From: Ghiorsea sp. | Lineage (GTDB): Bacteria; Pseudomonadota; Zetaproteobacteria; Mariprofundales; Mariprofundaceae | NCBI GenBank assembly: GCA_027080505.1 | Contig: JALWRX010000029.1 | Span: forward strand, 17,843-81,842 | DNA length: 64,000 bases | Direction: 5' to 3' | Shown here: one piece after another, positions 10,159 through 21,200 of the stretch | Numbering within the stretch: the stretch's first letter is position 1 | Layout of the letters: every line of letters begins with the position of its first letter | Notes under the pieces: model-generated | The model's database searches: none | Told to the model about the DNA's origin: nothing | What the model saw: the letters and a program-made list of their open reading frames with translations, nothing else | Position numbers and translations under genes: made by a program

Positions 10159-12108
10159 ATGAGCCAAGATAATATTGAATCTACGTTAGAAGAAACTCGT
10201 ATATTTCATCCACCAGCATCCGATAGTGCTTTTGCTTCATTGGCAGACAGACAAGCTTTATGCGATAAATTTGAGGCTGATTTTGAAGGCACTTGGGCTG
10301 ACTTGGCAAAAAAAGAACTAACTTGGCAAAAGCCATTTTTAACCGTTTTAAACAGTGACAAACCACCATTTTATCAATGGTTTGAAGATGGTAATATTAA
10401 CGTATCTGAAAACTGTATCGATAGGCATGTAGCTAACGGGCTTGGTGAACGCACAGCTATTATTTGGGAAGGTGAGCCTGGTGATGTGCGCCATATTTCA
10501 TACGCAGAACTATTGCGTGAGGTCAGCAAGGCAGCCAATGGTTTAAAAGAGCTGGGTATCAACAAAGGTGACCGCGTAGTGATTTATATGCCTATGATTC
10601 CTGAAGCTGCATTTGCCATGTTGGCATGTGCACGAATTGGCGCAACGCACTCCGTCGTCTTTGGTGGTTTTTCCGCTCAAGCCCTTCAAGACCGTATTGA
10701 AGATGCAGGGGCAAAGTTGGTGATTACTGCTGATGGTGGTTATCGCCGTGGCAAAGTATTTAATCTTAAAGACAGCGTAGATACAGCCACTCAAGAAGGA
10801 TGTGTAAGCCTTGAACATGTCTTGGTGGTCAAGCGCGGCAACAATGATATTGCTTGGCATGAAAAAGATGTATGGTGGCATGAGTTGTGTGATAAACAGT
10901 CCGAAAACTGCCAACCCACCACCATTGAAGCTGAACACCCACTATTTATCCTTTATACTTCAGGCTCCACGGGCAAGCCCAAAGGTATTGTTCACAGCAC
11001 TGGTGGTTATCTATTGTGGGCGCATTTAACCATGCAATACAGCTTTGATTTTAGACCTGAATCGGATGTATTTTGGTGTACGGCTGATGTGGGTTGGATT
11101 ACAGGACACTCCTATTCAGTGTATGGTCCACTATCCAATGGTGGCACAACCGTGATGTATGAAGGCACACCCACTTATCCTGATGCGGGTCGTTTCTGGA
11201 AAATTTGCCAAGACCATCAAGTATCTATTTTTTACACCGCACCCACAGCTATTCGTGCGCTAAACAAAGCAGGTGATAAATTCCCTAATGCTTATGATTT
11301 ATCCAAGTTGCGCGTACTCGGCACAGTGGGAGAACCGATTAACCCCGAAGCATGGATGTGGTATCATGAAGTGATTGGTGGTGGTCGTTGCCCCATCGTG
11401 GATACATGGTGGCAAACCGAAACAGGTGGACACATGCTTGCACCTATGCCGTTTGCCGTACCTACCAAGCCTGGCTCTGCCACACTGCCGTTACCCGGTG
11501 TGTTTGCTGATATTGTGGATGAAACAGGTGCACCTGTTGCCCAAGGTGGCGGCTTATTGGTGCTCACCAAACCTTGGCCATCTATGTTACGCGGCATTTG
11601 GGGTGATGATGCCCGTTTTGTTGAAACCTACTGGCAGGATTTTGTTGACCAAGGCTATTATTTGGCGGGCGATAGCGCACGCAAAGATGAAGATGGTTAT
11701 TTCTGGATTATGGGGCGCGTGGATGATGTACTGAATGTATCAGGGCATCGTCTGGGCACTATGGAAATTGAGTCGGCATTGGTCTCACATGATGCGGTGG
11801 CTGAAGCTGCTGTGGTGGGTCGCCCCGATGACATCAAAGGTGAAGGTATTTTTGCTTTTGTGATTCTTAAAGTGGATGCCAGCGAAACACTGGAACAAGA
11901 ACTACGCCAACACGTTGCCAAAGAAATTGGTGCCATCGCCAAACCCGATGTCATTCGTTTTACGGATGTGTTACCCAAAACACGTTCGGGTAAAATTATG
12001 CGTCGATTGCTTAGGGACATTGCCGCAGGGCGCGACATCACTTCGGATATTTCTACCTTGGAAGACCAGTCTGTCATCGCTAAGCTTCAAGGGAAACGCC
12101 TATCGTAA
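10159..12108 (+). CDS. acs: Acetyl-CoA synthetase
   Basis: [48 protein letters not shown]. Confidence 0.94.
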   Translation: MSQDNIESTLEETRIFHPPASDSAFASLADRQALCDKFEADFEGTWADLAKKELTWQKPFLTVLNSDKPPFYQWFEDGNINVSENCIDRHVANGLGERTAIIWEGEPGDVRHISYAELLREVSKAANGLKELGINKGDRVVIYMPMIPEAAFAMLACARIGATHSVVFGGFSAQALQDRIEDAGAKLVITADGGYRRGKVFNLKDSVDTATQEGCVSLEHVLVVKRGNNDIAWHEKDVWWHELCDKQSENCQPTTIEAEHPLFILYTSGSTGKPKGIVHSTGGYLLWAHLTMQYSFDFRPESDVFWCTADVGWITGHSYSVYGPLSNGGTTVMYEGTPTYPDAGRFWKICQDHQVSIFYTAPTAIRALNKAGDKFPNAYDLSKLRVLGTVGEPINPEAWMWYHEVIGGGRCPIVDTWWQTETGGHMLAPMPFAVPTKPGSATLPLPGVFADIVDETGAPVAQGGGLLVLTKPWPSMLRGIWGDDARFVETYWQDFVDQGYYLAGDSARKDEDGYFWIMGRVDDVLNVSGHRLGTMEIESALVSHDAVAEAAVVGRPDDIKGEGIFAFVILKVDASETLEQELRQHVAKEIGAIAKPDVIRFTDVLPKTRSGKIMRRLLRDIAAGRDITSDISTLEDQSVIAKLQGKRLS

Positions 12109-12152
12109 CTGAACATTCAGTTTACCACGCACCCATTGCCAAACCGTCGGCA

Positions 12153-14591
12153 GTGGGTCGTGTGTATTTATCTGTCTCTGGCGTATTGCTGCTGCTTTTG
12201 ATTGCATGGCATTATTCCATTCAAGTCACAGCGCATAACACCGCACGCAATCAAGTCACCGCATGGCTACAAAACATGGGCGCAAGTGCAGAACAAGTTG
12301 ATTTCCGCATGTTGCGTGGTGCATTAACCATTAACAATATCAAAGCAAGCTATTTGGGTGGCGATGTATTCATTGAACAACTTTTTATCAAAGGTAACCC
12401 TGCATCTATCAGCAGCGAACACCCCTTATTACAGCAAGTGGTTATCAAACATGCATCGTATGATGCAAATGGGCTAAACAAAACATGGCAAGCAGAGCAC
12501 ATCACCTTCCCCGATACACTTGCGCGTATTTTTTATCATGCAAAACGTGTACAGCTTATCGAAAGTGACATCCAACATATCTTGGATATGCCTAAACTTT
12601 GGGTTGAACAACTCACCATATCTGGCTCAGCCAAGCAACGACATATCACAGCTCAAGGTTTTTTAGGAGCCACCGCCAACACATGGCAAATGAATAGCAT
12701 TGTGCCAACCCAAAGCCAACAGCAAACGGGACATATCACTTCGCAATATCACGGCATTAACAGTGACATAAATTGGACAGGTTTTTGGTTGACGAAAAAC
12801 CTTAACATACACGTGCAGCAACAGCGTCAAAAAAAATCACTGCAACTCAATATCACCCAAGAAGATAAGCAATGGAGCACACAGTTTACGGCTCATGATT
12901 GGGACATTGTCCGCCCTGACTTGCAAACCAGCATCACAGGGCAAGGTAACATCATCAAACAAGGCAAAACATGGCTAATCAACAGCCCCAAACTTAACTT
13001 TAACGATACCAGCCTCCAACAATTACAAAGTGAAGTCAGCAAAGGCACAGCACACAATATTCATATCAATACCGCAAAGCAGCAAATCGCCATAAAAAGC
13101 CTTCTCATTCAAGATGCTACATTCACCATAGACACATATAGCGCAACCAAGCTCAATCATGGCTGGCATATCAACCTCGATAACCTCAGCCTAATTGATC
13201 TGCAACCCACATTATTAGTGCAAGGCTCACCCATCACATTCCCTGCACTTAATGGTTATGCTAAAATAGAAAATAATCAGCTTGAGTTTGATGTATCAGG
13301 AGAAAGTGCCAATGAACAATTCGTACGCATAAAAAGCAAGAAGGATAAAATCTATCTCACCGCAAAGAAAGTACCTTTGCGTTTGCTACGAAACCTTCTT
13401 CCTCAACCTTTACAAGAAAAGGCTTTAACATTGCAAGGAGACACAAAACTTCAGCTTACCATAAAACCTAAACAACAATGGCAAACAACAGGGCAAGTCA
13501 ACATACGTAATATGTACCTTGCATCAAAGAACCAAGCATTTAAGGCTTCTACATTCGATTTACAAATCCAACATGCCAACCTACAAGGTGTCCAACAAGC
13601 AACGGCTACTGCCAAGCAATGGGTCATGCAGCTACCACTAACTCCCCGCCAAGCATGGGAAACACCATCACATTTAGAAGATTGGCTGCGTATTCCTTGG
13701 CAACTACAAAGTGTACAACTTCAAAATGGTTACATTAATATCGGTGGTGAACAGCCATGGTTTAGCCAAGCCAACCTGCAGATTTCCAACTGGCAAAGCA
13801 AGGACACCAGTTTAACTTTTCAAAGTGACTTTGGGCTATCCAAGCTCAACACCACCATGCTACTACAACCTGATGCACAACACATGATGCAGTGGAAGAA
13901 AGTTCAGTTATCCATACAACATGCAAATCTGTTTACACTATCACCTTGGTTATCTTTTTCAGGTTTCCCTACACCCAACAAAGGTCAAATCAGCATACAA
14001 ATGCAAGCAAGCAAAGACCCCAACATTCAAGGAAAAGCTGATATATTATTCAATCACTTACAATGCACCGCCTTAAATGCACAAAATGACTTCCTGCTAC
14101 AAGCAACTGGGCAAACAGGACAAGCCATTATTCAACACATCAGCCGCAATCATCAAATTGTTTACCACCTCAATTTTCAAGGCAAAGCAACACAAGATTT
14201 AGGACAGGTCGTAGGACAAGCTCTATTACAAGCAACCATCAACAAACTTAACCATGCAAAAAAACCTAAGCTCCATAATGAACAACGCAAAGCTTTAGGC
14301 AGTATTCGTATCCATCAAAATGACCCTTTATCCCATAATGAACGGACTCGCTTACGCCAAATGATAAAACGGACAAAAAGGCATGGCTGGCATGTCGAAC
14401 TACTACCTGACTTAGGTACTTCTGACCTTACCACGCAGCTCAAAACACAAATCTACCAAACACAAGCGATGATTAAGCATTTCATGTCCAAACGCGGCAT
14501 CAAACCACAACATATTTACCTTATCGCCGCCCAAAACAAACATCATAGTACCAGTAGCACTGCTTCCATTCATATTCATTTGGTGAAATAA
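12153..14591 (+). CDS. Large AsmA/DUF748-like periplasmic protein with N-terminal TM anchor
   Basis: 812 aa; N-terminal hydrophobic anchor, then long beta-rich repetitive sequence; family assignment tentative. Confidence 0.5.
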   Translation: MGRVYLSVSGVLLLLLIAWHYSIQVTAHNTARNQVTAWLQNMGASAEQVDFRMLRGALTINNIKASYLGGDVFIEQLFIKGNPASISSEHPLLQQVVIKHASYDANGLNKTWQAEHITFPDTLARIFYHAKRVQLIESDIQHILDMPKLWVEQLTISGSAKQRHITAQGFLGATANTWQMNSIVPTQSQQQTGHITSQYHGINSDINWTGFWLTKNLNIHVQQQRQKKSLQLNITQEDKQWSTQFTAHDWDIVRPDLQTSITGQGNIIKQGKTWLINSPKLNFNDTSLQQLQSEVSKGTAHNIHINTAKQQIAIKSLLIQDATFTIDTYSATKLNHGWHINLDNLSLIDLQPTLLVQGSPITFPALNGYAKIENNQLEFDVSGESANEQFVRIKSKKDKIYLTAKKVPLRLLRNLLPQPLQEKALTLQGDTKLQLTIKPKQQWQTTGQVNIRNMYLASKNQAFKASTFDLQIQHANLQGVQQATATAKQWVMQLPLTPRQAWETPSHLEDWLRIPWQLQSVQLQNGYINIGGEQPWFSQANLQISNWQSKDTSLTFQSDFGLSKLNTTMLLQPDAQHMMQWKKVQLSIQHANLFTLSPWLSFSGFPTPNKGQISIQMQASKDPNIQGKADILFNHLQCTALNAQNDFLLQATGQTGQAIIQHISRNHQIVYHLNFQGKATQDLGQVVGQALLQATINKLNHAKKPKLHNEQRKALGSIRIHQNDPLSHNERTRLRQMIKRTKRHGWHVELLPDLGTSDLTTQLKTQIYQTQAMIKHFMSKRGIKPQHIYLIAAQNKHHSTSSTASIHIHLVK

Positions 14592-14698
14592 GTGTGTTAA
14601 AAAATAAAGTGTAAGGAAAAGCTTGCAACACAAGCCCAATCACACTAGAAATCGCCACTCTGAAAAAAAGCGGTCTTTTTTTACTGCTTCTTTTGATT

Positions 14699-14774
14699 GG
14701 CTCGATAGCTCAGTCGGTAGAGCAAGGGATTGAAAATCCCTGTGTCCCTGGTTCGATTCCAGGTCGAGCCACCA
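14699..14774 (+). tRNA. tRNA-Phe(GAA)
   Basis: GGCTCGA...TCGAGCC acceptor, GGGATTGAAAATCCC anticodon arm, encoded CCA. Confidence 0.97.
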
Positions 14775-14800
14775 TTACAATGCCTAGCAGAGGGCAATAG

Positions 14801-14833
14801 AAGCCAACATACTTATGTATGTTGGCTTTTTAT
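14801..14833 (+). terminator. Rho-independent terminator after tRNA-Phe
   Basis: AAGCCAACATAC-TTAT-GTATGTTGGCTT, perfect 12-bp stem followed by T-rich tail. Confidence 0.85.
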
Positions 14834-15047
14834 TTTCAAATCCTGTATTTAAAAACAAGACAAGTACACTCAAACTCATTAAGAGCATTGAAACTTTTAG
14901 ACCATTTATTATCAGTCGAAATAGAATATTTGCGAACATTATTTTCCAATATTGTACAACTTATGCAAAAACTGTCGCTAATGAACACAGAAGACTAAAC
15001 GTTAAGTTTGAAAAAGAGGGGGAAACCAAAAGGTTATCACAAAAAAA

Positions 15048-15069
15048 TGGTGGGCCTAGCTCTATCGAA
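15048..15069. repeat. Putative attL (degenerate tRNA-Ala 3' end)
   Basis: TGGTGG-GCCTAGCTCTATCGAA versus TGGTGGAGCCTAGCGGGATCGAA at 32933. Confidence 0.55.
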
Positions 15070-15122
15070 TACTCAATGTAAGCATCTAAAAACAAAAATA
15101 GTTATTATAAACCACTGTTCAA

Positions 15123-15150
15123 TATACCGTCATATGTACCGTCAATTTAA
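15123..15150. repeat. Left 28-bp arm-type direct repeat
   Basis: TATACCGTCATATGTACCGTCAATTTAA, 26/28 identical to 32799-32826. Confidence 0.85.
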
Positions 15151-15163
15151 AATTGACTCCACA

Positions 15164-15550
15164 CTACTTATTATTAATCAGCTCCAAGATATCGTTCAAT
15201 GCTTCTTTTGCATCAGCACTAAGTGACTTATGAGTAACAATCATATTCAAAGCCTCAGGAAGGCTAATACCTACTTCTTTACAGGCTCTTATAAGTTTCC
15301 AATCGTTGAGAACCCTTTTCCCCGACCTGTAACTTGAGACATTTCCCTTGTTGTCATTTAACCACTCTGCAAGTTCGACATCAGTTGAGAAACCCAATTT
15401 CTCTTTTACTTTATCAAACACTTCGTTTACAAACTGTAAGTACTTATCATGCCTCTTCATTTCTCCTCCTTTTTTCCATAACGAACCATAACTAAAGTTT
15501 TCTTCTTGACAACTGTATTTCATGCTCAATAGTTGTTCGTAAGTTTTCAC
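15164..15550 (-). CDS. Helix-turn-helix (CI repressor-like) regulator
   Basis: KLGFSTDVELAEWLNDNKGNVSSYRSGKRVL HTH-like segment; likely start MKRHDKYLQF within the ORF. Confidence 0.65.
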   Translation of the reverse strand: MKTYEQLLSMKYSCQEENFSYGSLWKKGGEMKRHDKYLQFVNEVFDKVKEKLGFSTDVELAEWLNDNKGNVSSYRSGKRVLNDWKLIRACKEVGISLPEALNMIVTHKSLSADAKEALNDILELINNK

Positions 15551-15570
15551 AATGAAAACAAGGAGAGCTT

Positions 15571-15771
15571 ATGTCAAAAGAAATAAATCACGAAGAATTG
15601 CTACGGCTTCCAGCCGTACTACAAATCATTCCCGTTTCTCGAAGCCATTGGTGGGAAGGCGTGAAATCTAAGAAATATCCACAGCCCATCAAACTTGGAC
15701 CAAAAATAACCGTGTGGAAAAGGTCAGATATTCAACAATTGATTTTAGAGCTTTCGGAGGGGTCAGGATGA
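15571..15771 (+). CDS. AlpA/MerR-like prophage transcriptional activator
   Basis: LRLPAVLQIIPVSRSHWWEGVKSKKYPQPIKLGPKITVWKRSDI, typical AlpA layout. Confidence 0.8.
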   Translation: MSKEINHEELLRLPAVLQIIPVSRSHWWEGVKSKKYPQPIKLGPKITVWKRSDIQQLILELSEGSG

Positions 15772-15880
15772 CAATCAATCCAATTTCTATCTCAATAAAT
15801 GAAATCTCATCCCAACCTCAAATAATGAATTTACGGAAGGTATTGGCTGCGTATGCCTACCGTTTTTTGTTTAGTACCTA

Positions 15881-15926
15881 CCGCGCTCTGTCACCCGCTT
15901 TTTTGAGCGGGTTAAACAGAGCGCGG
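15881..15926. other. Long nested inverted repeat (strong hairpin)
   Basis: CCGCGCTCTGT c ACCCGCT tttttg AGCGGGT taa ACAGAGCGCGG: 11-bp outer stem plus 7-bp inner stem. Confidence 0.85.
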
Positions 15927-15961
15927 AACCGCTCCACCACATTATTGATGGAGACACAGCC

Positions 15962-16234
15962 ATGGTAACACGCAGTGAGGCAAGCGCAGGGTTTAATGCA
16001 GCAAGTGAAGTGACCAAAATCAAAAGAGCACGTGGCGAAAGGCGTAGAAAAGGTCGAAACTATAAGTCAAAGCTTGATCGGTATCGCTCCGAGCTGGTTT
16101 CACTTTATCACGCGGGTGCAAGTTGCGAAGATTTAGCTTATTGGCTAAAAACTCAAAAGAAAGTTTCAGCACATTCAACAACTGTGATGCGCTATTTATA
16201 TGGGTTACCTGAATTGGTGCGGCGTAATGGTTAG
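15962..16234 (+). CDS. Small basic hypothetical protein
   Basis: 90 aa, basic N-terminal half; overlaps the start of the downstream recombinase ORF. Confidence 0.6.
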   Translation: MVTRSEASAGFNAASEVTKIKRARGERRRKGRNYKSKLDRYRSELVSLYHAGASCEDLAYWLKTQKKVSAHSTTVMRYLYGLPELVRRNG

Positions 16235-17123
16235 TTTCCGTTCTTCAAAAAACCAAGCAGCGCATCTCATTAAGCAAAAATTAGCTCTAAATACGCCTCG
16301 ACATGGCAATCAGAAAGATGGTTTAATTCACGGTCAAGCTACTGCAGATCGTTACGCACAAGCATTGAAAAATGTTTCGGATTGGATGAAGTCCAATAAT
16401 CTACTGGACGGCTTAACAAACATTACCTCCAATCAAGCCCAGGCATATCTAGATGAAAGAACTGAACAAATCATGCAAAAAACTTTGAACACAGAAAGAC
16501 GAGCCTTAGAAACAGTGCTTAATGCAAAGATTCCAGCAGTACGCTCTCTGATTAGTTCTACCAACAAGCATAAAGGCTACGAACCCAATCAAGTTCATTT
16601 GATTATGACACGAATGAAAGAGCATAATACCTTGGCTACCCAAATCGCCCAAGCTTCGGGTGTTCGAGCCCATGAATTGCTAACACTGCGAGAATCGCAT
16701 GAAAGAGAGGCATCCACACATCGTGAATGGTCAAAAGAACGCTTTGCTGGTCGTGAAAATCAGTATATTTATACTGTCAAAGGAAAAGGCGGCTTAATTC
16801 GAGAGGTTTCCATTCCCGAACACCTGCATCAACAATTGCAATCGGTAAGGCTTGAAAAACCAAGGATTATGATTGATAGAGGTATTAAATATGAATCTTT
16901 TTATACAGTCGGTGGTGGGCAAGCTTGGAGCAAATCTTTCTCCACCCTATCAAAAAAAGAACTGGGTTGGTCAGATGGCGCTCATGCACTACGCCACAAC
17001 TATGCTCGTGCGAGGATGGAAGAGCTTCAATCCAGAGGATATAATTATTACCATGCCCGCAAAATTATTAGCCAAGAGATGGGGCACTTTAGGGGCGATA
17101 TCACTGAGATTTACTTGAAATAA
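16200..17123 (+). CDS. Tyrosine recombinase/integrase-domain protein internal to the island
   Basis: Residues consistent with the catalytic set: ASGVRAHELLTLR (Arg), HALRHNYARARM (HxxR), MGHFRGDITEIYL (His, Tyr). Start may be nearer 16230. Confidence 0.8.
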   Translation: MGYLNWCGVMVSFRSSKNQAAHLIKQKLALNTPRHGNQKDGLIHGQATADRYAQALKNVSDWMKSNNLLDGLTNITSNQAQAYLDERTEQIMQKTLNTERRALETVLNAKIPAVRSLISSTNKHKGYEPNQVHLIMTRMKEHNTLATQIAQASGVRAHELLTLRESHEREASTHREWSKERFAGRENQYIYTVKGKGGLIREVSIPEHLHQQLQSVRLEKPRIMIDRGIKYESFYTVGGGQAWSKSFSTLSKKELGWSDGAHALRHNYARARMEELQSRGYNYYHARKIISQEMGHFRGDITEIYLK

Positions 17124-17162
17124 TTTTCACATTAGCATCAATTTCTTGGAGGTTCATATTAA

Positions 17163-17843
17163 ATGTTGAACAAATTATTCTCTTTTATTAAAAGTAAGGA
17201 ACAATCACAAAAAGAAACTTTTGAATATATCTTACAAATTGCCAACAATATCTCACAAGAGAATCCAAAAGAGTTACTTAATTTAATCAAATTATTGGGA
17301 CAAAAAACACAAGCCGAACAACTTTTATATATCCTAAAGCATAAAAATGGTCACCATATGAGGGCAATAAGCAGAAGGAACATATGGTTTAGCCCATCAA
17401 CACGCTTTGGGATAGAATCTAAAACGCTTTCTGAAGTGTTTTTACAACTACCCAACAATGATAAAATATCATTAGGTGATGATTTAGTAATAACAAACCC
17501 TTGGGAAAGAAGTAGAATGCAAGCTGCATTGATTCATCACGGGCAAAGCAGGAATAGAGGAGCTTGGAAACAGGACAGTAATCATTACACCGTATTATGG
17601 AAGCCTCTAAACATTATTTGGGTTGAAAATGGAAACCACTCTATAGCTGCTGGAATTATACAGGGTGATGGAACTTTAGTTCCATCTGAAACATACGATA
17701 TATCACCCATATATGACTACATTAAATGTGATGGAAATCATTTTATCGATATAGAACAAAACAAAGTAATTGGAAATGTGCGGAATATTGAGTTTGCTGC
17801 AATTTTTGAAATAGGCAGACTCCTAAGAGATGTTAATAAATAA
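17163..17843 (+). CDS. Hypothetical protein (possible DUF6710-like)
   Basis: 226 aa; no recognised catalytic motif; family recalled tentatively. Confidence 0.5.
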   Translation: MLNKLFSFIKSKEQSQKETFEYILQIANNISQENPKELLNLIKLLGQKTQAEQLLYILKHKNGHHMRAISRRNIWFSPSTRFGIESKTLSEVFLQLPNNDKISLGDDLVITNPWERSRMQAALIHHGQSRNRGAWKQDSNHYTVLWKPLNIIWVENGNHSIAAGIIQGDGTLVPSETYDISPIYDYIKCDGNHFIDIEQNKVIGNVRNIEFAAIFEIGRLLRDVNK

Positions 17844-17958
17844 ACAGCACCTTAAAGGTACTAATTATTTTTTCTCTGAGCTTACACCTACAACCAAGCT
17901 TAAAAGGTTGATGTCGTTACCAAACTACTACATTGTTCTACTTATTAAAGGAGATACC

Positions 17959-18036
17959 ATGGATTTTATGACTGCAGCAATACTATCAGGCTTTGTATAC
18001 GGCACATTAAAAAATGGTTTGATGCTTACAAATTAA
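17959..18036 (+). CDS. 25-aa small ORF MDFMTAAILSGFVYGTLKNGLMLTN (possible remnant)
   Basis: GGAG upstream of ATG; lies within track ORF 17830..18036. Confidence 0.35.
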   Translation: MDFMTAAILSGFVYGTLKNGLMLTN

Positions 18037-18202
18037 AACCGAACTTGTGTATTCTTATGAAAAAGCCCACCCACTCTTGTAAAATACCCATCAAATATGA
18101 TTCAAAAAATCCACTAAATATTTTTTCACAATGAACATTAAGTTTCACAAATTGAAAAGTACCCATATTTAAACTACTCTCGCCGTGGGCTGGAGGGCTT
18201 AC

Positions 18203-21200
18203 ATGGGTAGTAACGCAAAGTTCAACGAAGACTCAAGAGTAAAAATTCCAACAATTCTGCACCTAACACGATTAGGCTATGAATACCTCTCGCTTAAAGA
18301 TGCGAATTGGAATCCTGATACAAATATATTCCCTGACATCTTTCGTGACAGCATTGCCAAAATAAATCCAAGTATGAATGCGGCAGATATTGACCGCTTG
18401 CTTACTGAAATTTCTATCACATTAGACAACGATGATTTGGGTAAAGCCTTTTATGAAAGGTTAACTCAAAAGTCAGGCATTAAGCTGATCGACTTTGAAG
18501 ATTTTGATAATAACTCATTTCATGTCGTCACAGAGCTAACCTATAAAAATGGTGATGATGAGTTTCGCCCAGATATTATTCTTCTCATCAATGGTATGCC
18601 TCTCGCGTTTATCGAGGTCAAAAAACCAAACAATCAAAAAGGTGTGTTGGCTGAACGCGACAGAATCAATACACGCTTTCAAAACAAAAAATTCCGCCGT
18701 TTTGTCAATATCACGCAACTCATGGTCTTCTCAAACAACATGGAATATGACGATGATTCCCCAGAACCCATTGAAGGCGCATTTTATGCCTCTCCTTCAT
18801 ACCATAAACCTGTGTTCAACTACTTCCGCGAAGAAGAGCATTTAGACCTCGATCGTTTATTGAGGCCAGCAGATGAAGCGGTTGAAAACTTTGTGTTAAA
18901 AGATACAAACTTAGCGGGCATTAAAGGTAGCCCTGAGTTTTTGACGAACAAAAATCCCGACTCACCAACCAATCGTATTTGTACATCGCTTTTCAGCCGT
19001 GAGCGCTTATCTTTTATCCTTCAATATGCGATTGCCTATGTGAATGAAACCAGCGGCTTGCAAAAACATATCATGCGCTACCCGCAAATCTTCGCCACAA
19101 AAGCGATTGAGAAGAAACTCAATGAGGGTATTCGCAAAGGTATTGTTTGGCATACCCAGGGTAGCGGGAAAACTGCGCTGGCTTATTACAATGTAAAACA
19201 CTTAACCGATTATTTCCAAAAGCAGTCGATTATCCCTAAATTTTATTTCATTGTAGATAGGCTTGATTTGCTTATTCAAGCGCATAGGGAGTTTACCAGC
19301 CGAGGTTTAATCGTTCATACAGTAAGTTCGCGTGATGACTTCGCCAAAGACATTAAATCTACAAGCGTGATTCATAACCATTCAGGCAAACTTGAAGTCA
19401 CAGTGGTAAATATCCAAAAATTCAAAGATGACCCTGATGTAATTAGCACGGATGACTATCTGGTGAATATCCAGCGCATCTATTTCTTGGATGAAGTTCA
19501 CCGCAGTTATAACCCCAAAGGTAGCTTTTTAGCCAACCTTGAGCAGTCGGATAAAAAAGCCATCAAGATTGGTCTTACAGGTACACCACTACTGGGTGAT
19601 GAATATAACTCAAAAGCCCTTTTTGGCGATTATATTCACAAGTACTATTACAACGCATCCATTGCCGATGGTTATACGTTAAGGCTCATTCGTGAAGAGA
19701 TTGAGACGAATTATAAGATGACACTTCGCAAAATCCTTGAAGAACTAGAGTTGCAACAAGGTGATATTGATAAACGCGAACTCTTCGCTCACCATCAATA
19801 TGTTCAGCCCATGCTCGAATATATTATGGATGATCTTGAAAATAGCAGAGTGGCATTGGGTGATCATAGCATTGGTGGCATGGTTATTTGTGATAGCTCC
19901 AAGCAAGCAAGACAAATGTATGAGATTTTTCAGAATAAGGATTCCAATGTTGTTGATATTTCTTCACATACCAAAAGTACCAATCCTCGCATAGATGGTA
20001 CGCTACCTATGGCAGCAGAACCGCCCAAAGCATATACCGCAACAAAAACAGGAAAGCTTACATCAGCAGCATTGATTCTTCATGACCATGGCAGCAAGGA
20101 TGAGCGCAAAGCTTGGGTAGAAGATTTCAAGGCAGGCAAGATTGATATATTGTTTGTTTACAACATGCTGCTGACTGGCTTTGATGCACCACGCCTTAAA
20201 AAATTATACATAGGTCGTCTCATTAAGCGGCATAACTTGCTGCAAGCACTTACCCGTGTAAACCGCACATACAAAGAGCATCGCTATGGTTATGTGGTGG
20301 ATTTCGCAGATATTAGCAAGGAATTTGACGCAACGAATCAACTCTATTTTGAGGAGCTTCAGCAAGAGCTGGGCGATGAAATGGAGCATTATTCCAACTT
20401 ATTCAAGTCCAAAGAAGAAATTGAACAAGAAATCGAAAGCATTAAAGATATTCTCTGGGATTTTGACACCGATAATGCCGAGGCTTTCTCACAGCAAATA
20501 AGTCAAATTCAAGACAAAAAAGAAGTGCAAGCCATCAAAAAGGCATTGGGTGATGCAAAAAGCCTGTATAATCTTATTCGTTTGTATGGGCATGATGAGC
20601 TTTTGGGTAAAATCGACTTTCAAAAGCTCACAGTGCTCTATCGTGAAGTAAGCAATCATTTGGACTTACTGAATCTCAAAGAGAATGTTGAAAGTAGCTC
20701 AACCACCAGCAACCTACTCAATGTTGCCCTTGAAGATGTGTTGTTTATGTTCACCAAGGTGAGCGAAGAAGAGCTGGTATTAGCCGATAAACTGAAAAAC
20801 ACCCTTCGCCAAACCAGAGAAGCCTTGGCTGGCAACTTTGACCAAACAGATCCGAAATTTATCAGTTTGAAAGAAGAGTTGGAGCGTTTGTTCAAAAAGA
20901 AAAAATTAAGTGAAGTGTCTCAAGAAGAAATGAATGCAAATATTGGCAGCCTAAATAGCATTTATGATAAAGCAGAAGAACTTAATCGACACAACGCACA
21001 ACTTAAAGCGAAATACCAAGGCGATGTGAAATATACGCGTATCCATAAACGCCTTGTGGCACGAGGCATTGCAGAGCATGAACGGCGTATCTTTGAAGCA
21101 TTAAATGCGGTGAAAGAGCAAGCCGATGACCAAGTTTTACAAAACACGCAGATATTGGACAATGAAAGCTTCTTTGAACGCACAACCATGCCTATGGTGT

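Noticed and set aside
10543-10938. Antisense ORFs over acs (also 11697..12077) and over trpD (35126..35554, 35693..36133)
   Set aside because: Shadow ORFs of strongly supported genes, with no domain signature.
14699-14774. tRNA-Phe as the island attachment site
   Set aside because: The element ends read as tRNA-Ala copies in direct orientation, the integrase abuts tRNA-Ala, and an intact terminator separates tRNA-Phe from the island boundary.
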